Origin: a virus
Reading direction: 5' to 3' (one strand)
Virus record (IMG/VR): IMGVR_UViG_3300050015_000944
Coordinates: 1 to 41,646 of that record
Length of the DNA: 41,646 nt
Of this stretch, positions 7,513 to 15,775 are shown in pieces; position 1 is the first letter of the stretch; each line of letters opens with the position of its first letter. A program made the position numbers and the translations under genes. Under the pieces are notes generated by a model that was not told the origin of the DNA, did not search any database, and saw only the letters and a program-made list of their open reading frames with translations.

Positions 7513-8394
7513 TTACCACGGGGATTTCAGCGACACCCCAGCGGCGTCCATTCGCTGGACGATTTGCAGGCGTTTCTTCATGCCCGCGAAGTCGATGCCC
7601 AGCGGGTTGTAGCCGTTGCCGTCGAGCTGATCCTGGCTGACCAGGACGTACGCCTCGCTGCAATAGGTGGCCCAGAACCCAAGGGTCATATCCTGGTATT
7701 GCGCCCAGGTGGTCGTCGGGGCCATGGCGGCCGAAAGGATCAACCTCTGTGTCGCCGTGCAGTGCCCGCCCCAGGAACCGGGCGCGAAGCTGGCCTTAAT
7801 CCCGGCCCTGTCCGTTGACCAGGGCAGGCCCTTTTTCAATTGCTCTGCGGCCGAGGCCGGTAGCTCCAGGCCGTCCAGGATGCCCTGGCAGGCGTACATG
7901 CCCAGGCGGACCTGGTCGATGTCGCTCGGATTGATCGCCGCGAAGGCCGCGATCTTGGTGCCGCCGATGCCGGTGTTGACCCAGTATTTGAGCACGTCCA
8001 AAAGGCACGCGCCGTTGTCGGTCGGGTTGTTGCCGTTGGCATCGAGCGGGGCATTGGAGTCGAAGCCCGCCACATCGTGGTAGGCCATCAGCAGGCCCCG
8101 AAGCGTGATTACGCTTGACGAGCCGACGCTGCCTCGCCAACCCTGATCCAGATTGGCAGGCCCGGCGAAGGCGCAATCGCCCAGGGGAACCTGGTCCGGG
8201 TCCTTCGGATCGGGGCCGTTGCCCCACATGTTGAGCGTGCCCATGCCGCCCGCCCAGTCGATATCATCGGGCACGGTGGCCAGCAGGGCCTTGGGATCGT
8301 CAGGCAGGAAGTCGGTGAGCGTCAGCGTCCGCTCGTCGAAGACGGCCGGGAGCTTGCCGAGCTTGAGACTGAATGGATTGATGTCCTGTTTCAT
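7513..8394 (-). CDS. Papain-like cysteine peptidase-fold protein
   Basis: A 293-aa protein with the arrangement of phage and bacterial papain-like proteins: an L-G-D-C-A-F-A-G motif near residue 74 (candidate nucleophile Cys) and, about 145 residues on, G-S-W-G-G-H-C-T-A (candidate His). Later come aromatic segments, including T-L-G-F-W-A-T-Y-C-S-E-A-Y-V-L-V-S, that match the closing part of such folds. It starts at ATG 8392-8394 behind GGAG. The neighbours are a small membrane protein and two lipoproteins, so a role in lysis or cell entry (murein or protein cleavage) is possible but not shown. The DNA-modification-like module follows after a 127-bp gap. Confidence 0.65.
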   Translation of the reverse strand: MKQDINPFSLKLGKLPAVFDERTLTLTDFLPDDPKALLATVPDDIDWAGGMGTLNMWGNGPDPKDPDQVPLGDCAFAGPANLDQGWRGSVGSSSVITLRGLLMAYHDVAGFDSNAPLDANGNNPTDNGACLLDVLKYWVNTGIGGTKIAAFAAINPSDIDQVRLGMYACQGILDGLELPASAAEQLKKGLPWSTDRAGIKASFAPGSWGGHCTATQRLILSAAMAPTTTWAQYQDMTLGFWATYCSEAYVLVSQDQLDGNGYNPLGIDFAGMKKRLQIVQRMDAAGVSLKSPW

Positions 8395-8421
8395 GATGAC
8401 TCCGTTCGACCGCTGAGCGGT

Positions 8422-8679
8422 CTAGTTGTTCCTGTAAGCCCCGTCCGTGGGATGAGAGGCCAGTGTCATCAGCGGAGGCGTAGTGGCCTTTACCGCCGCC
8501 GCGTTGGAGTGGCTGATGCTGGCCAGGCCAGCCCCGCCTGCAACGCCGATGATCAGGTTCATGGTGTCCGAGGGCACGATGAACCAATGGTTGGCCTGGG
8601 CCAGTTGCAGCACGATCACCGCCAGAAGGGCCAGGTACGATTTGTTGACGTTCAGGAAGGAAAGGATGGATTGAAGCAT
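8422..8679 (-). CDS. Small membrane protein, holin-like candidate
   Basis: This 85-aa protein has two hydrophobic stretches: residues ~15-30 (Y-L-A-L-L-A-V-I-V-L-Q-L) and ~40-56 (M-N-L-I-I-G-V-A-G-G-A-G-L-A). The C-terminus is short and polar. The start has a good GGAG 6 nt upstream. Size, topology and its place beside a peptidase-like gene and lipoproteins fit a holin, but no family motif is recognised. Confidence 0.6.
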   Translation of the reverse strand: MLQSILSFLNVNKSYLALLAVIVLQLAQANHWFIVPSDTMNLIIGVAGGAGLASISHSNAAAVKATTPPLMTLASHPTDGAYRNN

Positions 8680-8689
8680 GTGAAACTCC

Positions 8690-8923
8690 TTAACGGGCTT
8701 TATTCGGCTGGCTGGTCGCCAGAAGGTGCGAGGCGTTGATGGTCATGTTGAACGTGGCGTTGACCGCATTAGGCGGTACGTTGACGCTGATGTTGAACGT
8801 CGCGGGCTGGGTGCTGCTTCCGATCTGCACCTGCACCGGGGCGTTGACGGGCGTGCTGGCGGTGCATCCGGCCGGAAGAAGAAAACAACAAACGTTCAAC
8901 GTCCAACGTCCAACGCTCAACAT
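8690..8923 (-). CDS. Small lipoprotein with a repeat-encoded signal peptide
   Basis: A 77-aa protein with lipobox L-P-A-G-C (Cys20) behind a short leader M-L-S-V-G-R-W-T-L-N-V. ATG 8921-8923 has GGAG 4-5 nt upstream, which fixes the start inside one arm of a heptamer hairpin. The leader is therefore translated from GTTGGAC-type repeats. The mature part is Asn/Thr/Val rich (N-I-S-V-N-V, T-F-N-M-T-I-N) and probably beta-stranded. It could be an outer-membrane lipoprotein of the lysis group (spanin-like) or a lysogenic surface protein. The open frame continues upstream to 9160, but that part is repeat and antisense sequence. Confidence 0.65.
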   Translation of the reverse strand: MLSVGRWTLNVCCFLLPAGCTASTPVNAPVQVQIGSSTQPATFNISVNVPPNAVNATFNMTINASHLLATSQPNKAR

Positions 8924-8981
8924 TGAACTCCGGATTCGACCGTTCAAGGTTGGACGTTGGACGTTGGACGTTGGACGTTCG
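8893..8981. repeat. Heptamer-repeat hairpin, word GTTGGAC
   Basis: The left arm carries GTCCAAC-type units (8894-8928) and the right arm four GTTGGAC units in a row (8949-8976), so the two arms pair into a long imperfect hairpin. The left arm and part of the loop encode the start of the 77-aa lipoprotein; the right arm lies in the gap before the stop of the next gene. It is one of the family described in the findings. Confidence 0.85.
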
Positions 8982-8997
8982 TTTTGTATGTTTTGGG

Positions 8998-9333
8998 TCA
9001 CAGTTTCGCCGCCTTGCATCGGGCGCATCGATCGACGCCCGCCTTGAACTTGCGCGAGGCGATCCAGGCACCCACGAACGCGCCCAGCATGTAGAACGTC
9101 CAGTCGGTAATGCCGCCCGGCCAGATCGGGTCGGGCTCGTAGACCACGTCGAACCAGCACTCGATCACGGCCGCCACGGCCGCGATCACCAGGATCGCGA
9201 TCCAGAACCGCCTCCGCTGGCCTTCCCTGTACAGCGTGAGCATCACGGCGTACGAGATCAGGAAGTGGACGCCCTGCGCCCAGACGAGCGGGGTGTTCTT
9301 GAAGTGGCCCATCATTTCGAGGAAATGGTTCAT
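8998..9333 (-). CDS. Small integral membrane protein
   Basis: This 111-aa protein has three hydrophobic segments: ~19-35 (A-Q-G-V-H-F-L-I-S-Y-A-V-M-L), ~44-62 (W-I-A-I-L-V-I-A-A-V-A-A-V-I) and ~77-93 (F-Y-M-L-G-A-F-V-G-A-W-I). A C-terminal C-A-R-C pair is present. It starts at ATG 9331-9333 with AGGAC upstream. No family is recognised. It sits between two lipoproteins in the presumed lysis group, so a holin or antiholin role is possible. Confidence 0.6.
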   Translation of the reverse strand: MNHFLEMMGHFKNTPLVWAQGVHFLISYAVMLTLYREGQRRRFWIAILVIAAVAAVIECWFDVVYEPDPIWPGGITDWTFYMLGAFVGAWIASRKFKAGVDRCARCKAAKL

Positions 9334-9342
9334 GTCCTGGTT

Positions 9343-9376
9343 TCTTCCTACGACCTACGATCTATCTACTTCCTGT
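9343..9376. repeat. Single-arm heptamer repeat, word CCTACGA
   Basis: CCTACGACCTACGATCTATCTAC is a degenerate run of 7-bp units in the gap between the 111-aa membrane protein and the lipoprotein gene. It overlaps the end of the lipoprotein gene. Confidence 0.55.
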
Positions 9377-9820
9377 GGCGTACCGTTTATGGATAACTTG
9401 CAGCCTCAACTTCAGGTCCAGCAGCTTGGCTCGCAGGGCCATGTCGTTGGTGGAGATCGCCGCTTCCGTGATCAGCTTTTTATCGCCGAACATCGGCAGG
9501 ACCTGCGGAATCATCTGGATGATCTCGGCGATGATCTGGATCGCGGCGGCCGCGTCGGCCTGGACCTGCTGCGTGCTGGGCATGGCCTTGGCGTCGGCGA
9601 TGGCCATCTGGCAGTCGGTAAGCAGCTCCGTCGCGTTCGCGGCGGCCGCGGCCGAGTCGCCAGGCGCAGCCTGCGTGTAGGTAAGAAGTGTTTCGGTCGT
9701 GTACGTGGCGGCGGAGGTGGCCGTCGCCGTCACGTCCGACAGCGGCGCGCCGCAGCCCGGAAGAAGGCAAGAGGCCAGGGGCAAGAGGCACAAGACAGAA
9801 AGCAACACTCGGTTTCGCAT
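9362..9820 (-). CDS. Phage lipoprotein, 152 aa
   Basis: The N-terminus is a typical lipoprotein signal, hydrophobic and ending in L-L-P-G-C. The mature part is Ala/Thr-rich and mostly helical, with a long amphipathic stretch (A-A-A-I-Q-I-I-A-E-I-I-Q-M-I-P-Q-V) and a C-terminal helix L-R-A-K-L-L-D-L-K-L-R-L. ATG 9818-9820 is chosen because AAGGAG lies just upstream; 24 earlier codons are not needed. The signal-peptide core (C-L-L-P-L-A-S-C-L-L-P) is encoded by TTGCCTC-type heptamers. An outer-membrane spanin-like or superinfection role is conceivable, not shown. Confidence 0.7.
   Translation of the reverse strand: MRNRVLLSVLCLLPLASCLLPGCGAPLSDVTATATSAATYTTETLLTYTQAAPGDSAAAAANATELLTDCQMAIADAKAMPSTQQVQADAAAAIQIIAEIIQMIPQVLPMFGDKKLITEAAISTNDMALRAKLLDLKLRLQVIHKRYATGSR
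9768..9800. repeat. Heptamer repeat inside a signal-peptide coding region, word GGCAAGA
   Basis: Units GGCAAGA, GGCCAGG, GGCAAGA and GGCACAA follow one another on the + strand. On the coding strand they give the Leu/Pro/Ala/Cys-rich leader of the 152-aa lipoprotein. The same word builds the hairpin at 20843-20941. Confidence 0.7.
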
Positions 9821-9853
9821 CGCAATCTCCTTACGGGTTAATGGGTCACAGAA

Positions 9854-9867
9854 GGAGATTCGGAAAA
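9854..9867 (-). promoter_or_regulatory. GATTCGGAAAA element, copy 1
   Basis: On the - strand it reads TTTTCCGAATCTCC and lies 34 bp upstream of the lipoprotein ATG, in the 58-bp gap after the tail gene. Five more near-identical copies occur at other late-gene gaps (18059, 20827, 23655, 28539, 30179). This copy is the only one without a heptamer arm beside it. Confidence 0.6.
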
Positions 9868-9878
9868 CGCGACATTGG

Positions 9879-12800
9879 TCAGTGCGACACATCCGGAGTG
9901 GACCGGAAATCGTCCAGCCCTTCGACCCGGATTCGAACGTAAGCCGGGCAGCCCGCGCTGAGGTTATTCGCCGTCGGGATGAAGAGCGTCAGTTGACCGT
10001 TGGCATGGGTGTTGCAATTGACGCAGATATTGCCGAAGCTGCCAAGTTGTTGTTCGGCCGTTGAAGAGCTTCCCAGCAAAAAAGTGTATTCGTCGGGCGA
10101 CCAGTAGCTATCGACGTTGGGGTCGAGGCTTGCGTTGCCGCTGCTATCAGTCCAGCTCGTAACGATAACCTTCAATGTGCGGCCCCGCCAGTCGCGGGCG
10201 TCCAAGACCGTTTCGTTCGTAGCCCAGGGCGATGTCAGTTTGAAATATTTCTCATACAGCATCACACCCGAGCCGATGGGCGGCTTCCAGGACGGCATGG
10301 AGGGCGTGTTCGTGTCCATCGTCAGGACATCGCCCGCAGAGCCGCCCGACAGCCAGGTCGGAACTGGAGGCGTCCCGCTCTGGATCAGGATGCATCCGGC
10401 CAGGACCCTTCCGGGACTCCAGAGCGGCAGATCGCCTGGCCCGGAATACAGGAGGCAGTTGAGTTCGGGCGGACCGGCCAGCACGCTCCAGACGGGCGTG
10501 GGGTCATTGCTGCCGTACAGCATCGCACCGGGCGTGGCCGTGGGCAGTCCGCCCGGAGCGGTCAAAGCCGTCCAGCCCAGGACGCCGCCCGAGCAGGTAA
10601 AATGGTAGTTGCCCGTATTGGAGGGGCCTGGAATCCAGGTCGGAAACCGAACCGAGTTGAGCGTCATCAGGCTATTGGGAGTCAGCGCCGACACGACGGA
10701 CCAGGCCAGCGGGTTGCCATTGGCGGCGATCATGTCGCCGGAGGCGACCGGGGCGGGCACGGCGGAGGTCTCGTACGCGTTGACCGCGTGGGCCACGGCC
10801 GTGTTGGATGTGGGGTCATAATACGGCACGTCCAGGCGGATCACGTCGCCGCTCTTGAGCTTGACCCCGTGCACGCCGGTGAGCGTCTCGGGGGAGTAGA
10901 GATAGCACTTCACGGCCTGGCTGTACCCGATGGAGGATCCGGACGGATCGCACAGGGTCACCATCACGTAATTGTTGCCGTCCGCCCAGTCGGAGTTGAC
11001 CTTGCCCCAGACCGTGCCAGACCAAAGCGGCAGGGCCGCCCCGTTCTTGGAGCCGTCGGTGGAATCGGCGGTCCGGATGTAGGGGATGATCGCGCCCGAC
11101 TTGAGAGGGAAGTGCATGGGGCCCACTTTGCCCAGGTCGGGCCAGTAGATATACACCTTCACCGTGGGCGAAATGGGCGACAGGCTGCCGGATTGATCGC
11201 ACTCGTCCACCATGACGTAGTTGTTGCCGGCATTGAGGTCCCAGTCGGTTTTGAGCTTGCCCCAGTGGGGAACCAGCGGTGGATCGACGGCGGGCTGGGG
11301 ATTGCCCGGCAGGACGCCCGGCTGCGGCGCCACCTGCGCGTGGCCCATCTGGGTCTTGGAGGGCAGGCTGTCCGCCTGGGCCATCCGCTTGCGGAAATTG
11401 TCCACGATCCCGCGCACCGTGTCCTTGGCCATCAGGTTGCCGTCCACCGCGCCGTGCATCTGGTATTCGACCGTGGTGAGGCAGTTGACCAGGTCCCAGG
11501 TCACGCTGGAGATCTGGCCGTTGCACTCGAAGTTGTAAAGCCCCGCGAACTTTCGCACCTTGGGCGATCCGGTTGCCACCAGGACGCCCATGGCGATCTT
11601 CTGCGCCTCGACCCCCAGCGCCGCGCCGTTGATGGAGTTCCAGCCGATGTCCCGGTATTCCTGGAGCTGCGGGCATTCGATGATCTGGACGTCGGAGGTG
11701 GACCCGGCCGCCATGGCGGTGCCGATGTCGCAGGTGGCCACGACGCCGGTGGTGGGGTCCCGCTTGAACGCCGCGCAGTAGAACGACGTGTAATCGTCGG
11801 TGTCCTGGCAGTAGTGCGAGAAGATCACCTTTACGTCGCCGGGGTCGGTAAAGGCCTGGAAAAACTCTCCGAATCGGCCCGTGCAGTTCTGGGTGTTCAC
11901 GTCCCCGGCCGGAAACGGGAAGGTGATCAGGCCGTAATAGTGGTTGACTTCCAGGCCCGGAACATCCCCTGGAGCGGCGGTCGAACTCCAGAGACCCGTG
12001 GCGGCGGTGCGGGCGGGCAGGCGGGCCAAAACGCGGACAGGCACCGACCGCTGGCCGGCCCCGGCGTCGCTGGCGGCGACGGTGGTGTTTTTCAAGAGCG
12101 GCAGGTACGCCGCCCGATGCGGGCCGACCAGGCGCATCATGGTGAACAGGTTGTCGTAGGCGTACTGGCTGGCGGTGGTGCCCTTGGGCAACTTTTTGTT
12201 GACGATGTCCTCGGGGCTGTAGACCCCGCCCAGCCAGTCCAGGCTGTGAACCTCGGCCAGCGAACCGTTGTTCATAAATCCGCAATACTGGAAACCGTCG
12301 GTCGTGGTCTCCTGCCCCTGGGGAACCAGGCCCAGCTCGCACTGGACGATGGCCCGGTTCCGGCCCGAGGTGACGACCACGATGTCGGGCGACAGCGACC
12401 GGTGGAAGCCCGGATCGCTGGGCAGTTCGCGCGGGGACTGGGAGTCGGTGAAGGTGTCGGGGAACGCGTCCAGGCCGTCGGGGCCCACGCCGATGTGGAA
12501 CGTCTTATACTTGCCCGCCGTGGTCAGCACCATGCAGTAGCCGTACTGGTTGAGCAGTTCGTTGAGCGTGGTCGGGATGTGGATGTTGTCCCAGCGGATG
12601 TTCAGCGGCTTGGCCGTGGTCAGCGGCTCGTCCTCCGCAAGGTCCGTGGTGCTGAACGCCGTCTCCCCCGAGGCGAACTGCATGTTATGGACCAGTTCCT
12701 GGCAGAGGTTGGCGGCCGAGGCGTTGTCGGTGGGGCTGGCCGTGCCGTCCTGGTTGAGGATGTTGCAGGGGTGGCGCGTATAGTATCCGCCACGGCCCCC

Positions 12801-13133
12801 GATGAATTCCCATCGCCGGTCGGCCAGGGTGATGATCTTCTCCTGCACGGTGGCCACCGAATCGCCGGGGGCCTTGCCGATGACGCTGTCCTCAATCGAC
12901 ATCACGCTCCAGCTGCTGAGCATCACGTCGGGCGTGAGGAGGTTGTAGGGGTTCTTGACGTAGACCAGCATGACCCCGGTGCGCTTGTAGTTCCCGGCGA
13001 ACTTCGCCGCCTCGCTCTTGGGCACGCGGAGCTGAATGGTGTCGGGCGTGACTCCGGCCGTCCGCGAGATCTCCTTGCACTCGCCGTAGACGACCGTCTG
13101 GTCGAATTGGAAACCCACCTTGACAAAACTCAT
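9879..13133 (-). CDS. Large tail-tip / tail-associated structural protein
   Basis: This 1084-aa protein is encoded immediately after another tail protein, with a 4-bp ATGA overlap that sets the ATG at 13131-13133. The longer open frame to 13583 is antisense noise. The first ~500 residues look globular and mixed, starting S-F-V-K-V-G-F-Q-F-D-Q-T-V-V-Y. The second half contains two similar segments (W-G-K-L-K-T-D-W...N-N-Y-V-M-V and W-G-K-V-N-S-D-W...N-N-Y-V-M-V), each ending C-D-x-S-G-S, so a ~75-aa module is duplicated. The C-terminus is Gly/Pro/Ser-rich and beta-like, as in fibre or baseplate-hub proteins. Position downstream of the tape measure supports a tail-tip, hub or receptor-contact role. 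No named family is recognised. Confidence 0.7.
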   Translation of the reverse strand: MSFVKVGFQFDQTVVYGECKEISRTAGVTPDTIQLRVPKSEAAKFAGNYKRTGVMLVYVKNPYNLLTPDVMLSSWSVMSIEDSVIGKAPGDSVATVQEKIITLADRRWEFIGGRGGYYTRHPCNILNQDGTASPTDNASAANLCQELVHNMQFASGETAFSTTDLAEDEPLTTAKPLNIRWDNIHIPTTLNELLNQYGYCMVLTTAGKYKTFHIGVGPDGLDAFPDTFTDSQSPRELPSDPGFHRSLSPDIVVVTSGRNRAIVQCELGLVPQGQETTTDGFQYCGFMNNGSLAEVHSLDWLGGVYSPEDIVNKKLPKGTTASQYAYDNLFTMMRLVGPHRAAYLPLLKNTTVAASDAGAGQRSVPVRVLARLPARTAATGLWSSTAAPGDVPGLEVNHYYGLITFPFPAGDVNTQNCTGRFGEFFQAFTDPGDVKVIFSHYCQDTDDYTSFYCAAFKRDPTTGVVATCDIGTAMAAGSTSDVQIIECPQLQEYRDIGWNSINGAALGVEAQKIAMGVLVATGSPKVRKFAGLYNFECNGQISSVTWDLVNCLTTVEYQMHGAVDGNLMAKDTVRGIVDNFRKRMAQADSLPSKTQMGHAQVAPQPGVLPGNPQPAVDPPLVPHWGKLKTDWDLNAGNNYVMVDECDQSGSLSPISPTVKVYIYWPDLGKVGPMHFPLKSGAIIPYIRTADSTDGSKNGAALPLWSGTVWGKVNSDWADGNNYVMVTLCDPSGSSIGYSQAVKCYLYSPETLTGVHGVKLKSGDVIRLDVPYYDPTSNTAVAHAVNAYETSAVPAPVASGDMIAANGNPLAWSVVSALTPNSLMTLNSVRFPTWIPGPSNTGNYHFTCSGGVLGWTALTAPGGLPTATPGAMLYGSNDPTPVWSVLAGPPELNCLLYSGPGDLPLWSPGRVLAGCILIQSGTPPVPTWLSGGSAGDVLTMDTNTPSMPSWKPPIGSGVMLYEKYFKLTSPWATNETVLDARDWRGRTLKVIVTSWTDSSGNASLDPNVDSYWSPDEYTFLLGSSSTAEQQLGSFGNICVNCNTHANGQLTLFIPTANNLSAGCPAYVRIRVEGLDDFRSTPDVSH

Positions 13134-14341
13134 GTTGTGTAGACTCCGCTGCTGTCTGTCCGGGCCGAGGGCAGGACCATCACGTGCGCGACCGCGTACA
13201 TGAATCGGTATCGCCAGGAAACCGAATACTCCCCGTCGTTGGTTCGCTCCAGGACGACCTCGGGCGCCTCCATCAGGGCCGAGTTGTCGAACTTGTAGGG
13301 CGGGGCCATCGGGTAGACCGCCTTGCCGATCGCGCGGCCGGACTGTTCGTAGATGAACACCGACGGGTCGGCCTGGAGGATCACGGGGGACAGGCCCATG
13401 TATCGAAGCTCGCGCAGCAGCGGCCCGGCCGCCCCGTGGCTGGTCCGCTCGACCAGCTCCAGGATGTTGGAGTTGTCGCGGCACGCGAGCACCTCGAACC
13501 GGCCGGTCGCTCGGGCCGTCTTGTGCGTGGTGGTGGTGATCTCCGCCCGCATCAGTTCGCCCGCCGCGCGGAGGGCGGTGCATTGCGCGGTGACATAGGC
13601 CGACGCGCCGGGCCCCACGTAATCGTACGTGTTGGTCGTCACCTGGCGGTTGTGTTCGTCGTACGAGGTGGAGATCGTGCGCTCCCCGTCGATCACCGTG
13701 CCCGACGTGGCGGGGTACGCCGTCAGCAGCGGGGAGTACCGCACCTCGAACGTCGCGTCGTTGGTGGTCTCGTTGGCCTGGACCCGAAGGGTCCGCTGGA
13801 CGATTCCGCCCGGCCCAGCCGGAATGTGGTCCAGGAAATAATCGCTGGCGGAGAGGGTGCCGTCGGTGACCACGTGCCCCGATTGGACAATCGTGCTAAG
13901 CCCTTCGAGGTTGCGGTCCAGCGAGGTTTTGTACTCGAAGGAGAGCAGGCCTGCGACCGCCGAACCCTTCTGCTGGCCCTCCACGCTGAAGCTGACTTTC
14001 CGGCAGCGTCCTCCCTGCTCGGGCTCGTAATCGAATTTGACGCGGATCCCGGTGGGACAATCGGCGAAGAGGAGCTGCTCGATCATGCCCGAGCCGGTCG
14101 TGATGGAAAAATCGTTGTTGTCCTGGGCCGCCCAGGATGCGAAGGCCGCCAGGGCGTCGATCAGATCGCTCTCGGAGGCGGCGGAGACCTCGCCCTGGCA
14201 CTTGTACGTGACCTTGGAGCCGATCCGCTGGTAGGCCTCGTTAAAGACGCCCTCGACCCCCTTGGTGTATTCCAGGATCTGCAGGGCCGAATCGTACGCG
14301 CCGCCGATGGCACATTTCAGGATGGCGTCGAAATCACCCAC
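13130..14341 (-). CDS. Tail protein downstream of the tape measure (distal tail/tip candidate)
   Basis: A 403-aa protein starting G-D-F-D-A-I-L-K-C-A-I-G-G-A-Y-D. I chose GTG 14339-14341 because GGAG lies 5 nt upstream; an ATG at 14374 is inside a heptamer hairpin and would add a repeat-derived leader. The protein looks beta-rich (R-V-K-F-D-Y-E-P-E-Q-G-G and many T/V strands). It lies between the tape measure and the large tail-tip protein and overlaps the latter by 4 bp, so the two are probably made together. Position suggests a distal tail or baseplate-like component. No family is recognised. Confidence 0.65.
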   Translation of the reverse strand: MGDFDAILKCAIGGAYDSALQILEYTKGVEGVFNEAYQRIGSKVTYKCQGEVSAASESDLIDALAAFASWAAQDNNDFSITTGSGMIEQLLFADCPTGIRVKFDYEPEQGGRCRKVSFSVEGQQKGSAVAGLLSFEYKTSLDRNLEGLSTIVQSGHVVTDGTLSASDYFLDHIPAGPGGIVQRTLRVQANETTNDATFEVRYSPLLTAYPATSGTVIDGERTISTSYDEHNRQVTTNTYDYVGPGASAYVTAQCTALRAAGELMRAEITTTTHKTARATGRFEVLACRDNSNILELVERTSHGAAGPLLRELRYMGLSPVILQADPSVFIYEQSGRAIGKAVYPMAPPYKFDNSALMEAPEVVLERTNDGEYSVSWRYRFMYAVAHVMVLPSARTDSSGVYTT

Positions 14342-14350
14342 GGGGACTCC

Positions 14351-14460
14351 AAGAAGGCACCAGGCAATAGGCACTAGGCAATAGGAAGAAAGAAAAGAGC
14401 GGGCAATAGCCTCTTCGCCGTTGCCTACTGCCTAGTGCCAAGTGCCTAGTGCCTTTCTTC
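14351..14460. repeat. Heptamer-repeat hairpin, words GGCACTA / GGCAATA
   Basis: The left arm is a run of GGCAC-C/T-A and GGCAATA units, the right arm CCTACTG, CCTAGTG, CCAAGTG and CCTAGTG units. Between them is the shared core AAAGAGCGGG / CCTCTTCGCCGTT. The element fills the whole gap between the tape measure stop and the next gene. Confidence 0.85.
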
Positions 14461-14461
14461 A

Positions 14462-15757
14462 TCATCTCACCGCCAGGGTCTGCTGGAACGCGTTCATTTC
14501 CATCCGACGCCGCGTGGAGGACTCCACGCCCTTCTGCACGCCGTGAACCGCGTGGGAGATCGCCGGAGCCACCTGGTTGGACACATGCCGGGCCGAGGCC
14601 TCCGGATCGACCTGGACGTTGACCGCGACTCCGCCGCCGGGCTGGGTGTGCGCCAGGCCCGCCGAGGATGCCACGCCGCCAAACACGCCGGAGATGTCGC
14701 CGACGAACGCGCCGATACCACGCGCGATCGCCCCGACCAGTTCGGCAATCGGCCGGAGGATCGCTCCGATGATCTGAAGCGCGGGGGCCAGGATGTTGGC
14801 GAACAGACCGGCCAGCTGGCCGACCAACGCCAACAGCGGCGTCAACAGAGGGGCCAGCGCCTCGAAGATATCGAATACGGCCTGGATGACCGGCATGAGG
14901 GCCTCCCCCAGCGACTGCACCAGTTCCCCGATCACCGGGGCCAGCGTCTTCATCAATTCGCCCACCCTGGCCATGATCGGTGCCAGGACCGATCCCAGGG
15001 ACTGGGCAACCTCCTCCAGCACCGGGGCCAGGGCCTCGAAGATCGGAACGACCGTCTTTTGGGCCAGGCCCTGGAAGGTCGCTTCCATCTTGAGCAGGCT
15101 CTTGTGAAAGTTCTCCGCGCCCTGGGCGGCCTTGTCGTCCATGGTCACGCCCAGGCGGTCCGCCTCGGCGATCATGCCGTTGATTCCGGCGCGGCCCTGG
15201 TTGAGGATCGGCAGGAGCTTCATCCCCGCACGGCCGAATATTTCCTGCGCCATCGCCGCCCTCTGGGTGGCGTTATCGACATGGCTCAAGGCGTCGGCCG
15301 TCTGCATGAAGATTTCCTGCATGGGGCGAAGCTGGCCATTGGAATCCTTGACGTTGATGCCCAGTTGCGCAAAGGCCTGGGCGGCCGGTCCGGTGCCCAG
15401 CGCCGCCTCGCGAATCCCGCGCGTGAGTTGGTTCATCGACTCGGCGACCTGCTCGGCCGGAAGATCGACCTCTTTGCAGGCGTACGCCACGCCGGACAGA
15501 AAATGCACGCTGGCCCCGGTGGTCTCGGAGAGCCGCTTGAACTCGACGCCCGCATTGACCGTCCCCATCACGAGGTTCTTGAGCGCCGAGGCGGCCTCCA
15601 TCGCCAGATTGGCCACGCCCAGCATGGGATTGGCCAGGAACGTGGAGATCGATTCGCCCAGCATGTGCGTCAGGCCCTGCGCCTCCAGGATGCTCGTGGT
15701 GAAGCCCGAGCGGTCCAGCTGCATGTGACCGAGGATTGTTCCTGCGTCAAAGGACAT
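14462..15757 (-). CDS. Tail tape measure protein
   Basis: This 431-aa protein begins with a short folded part, then a long helical body with repeated hydrophobic helices (A-P-V-L-E-E-V-A-Q-S-L-G, A-P-V-I-G-E-L-V-Q-S-L-G, L-L-T-P-L-L-A-L-V-G-Q-L-A-G) and a Gly/Ala-rich tail. This is the usual pattern of tape measure proteins, which set tail length and are carried inside the tube. It lies directly downstream of the two chaperone frames. It is short for the family; at roughly 1.5 A per residue it would specify a tail near 65 nm. The start is ATG 15755-15757 behind GAAGGTG. Confidence 0.85.
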   Translation of the reverse strand: MSFDAGTILGHMQLDRSGFTTSILEAQGLTHMLGESISTFLANPMLGVANLAMEAASALKNLVMGTVNAGVEFKRLSETTGASVHFLSGVAYACKEVDLPAEQVAESMNQLTRGIREAALGTGPAAQAFAQLGINVKDSNGQLRPMQEIFMQTADALSHVDNATQRAAMAQEIFGRAGMKLLPILNQGRAGINGMIAEADRLGVTMDDKAAQGAENFHKSLLKMEATFQGLAQKTVVPIFEALAPVLEEVAQSLGSVLAPIMARVGELMKTLAPVIGELVQSLGEALMPVIQAVFDIFEALAPLLTPLLALVGQLAGLFANILAPALQIIGAILRPIAELVGAIARGIGAFVGDISGVFGGVASSAGLAHTQPGGGVAVNVQVDPEASARHVSNQVAPAISHAVHGVQKGVESSTRRRMEMNAFQQTLAVR

Positions 15758-15775
15758 CGGGCACCTTCAGAAAAC

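Noticed and set aside
8877-9000. CRISPR-like array at the GTTGGAC repeats
   Set aside because: The unit is 7 bp without unique spacers and the two halves are inverted to each other. There is no cas gene.
10602-13142. 846-codon + strand frame opposite the large tail protein
   Set aside because: High-GC shadow frame: rich in Gly, His, Val, Asp and Arg, with no motif, and antisense to a supported gene.
13134-13583. 150-codon N-terminal extension of the large tail protein
   Set aside because: It overlaps the well-supported 403-aa gene in another frame and is Arg/Gly/His-rich antisense-like sequence; the ATGA overlap supports ATG 13133.
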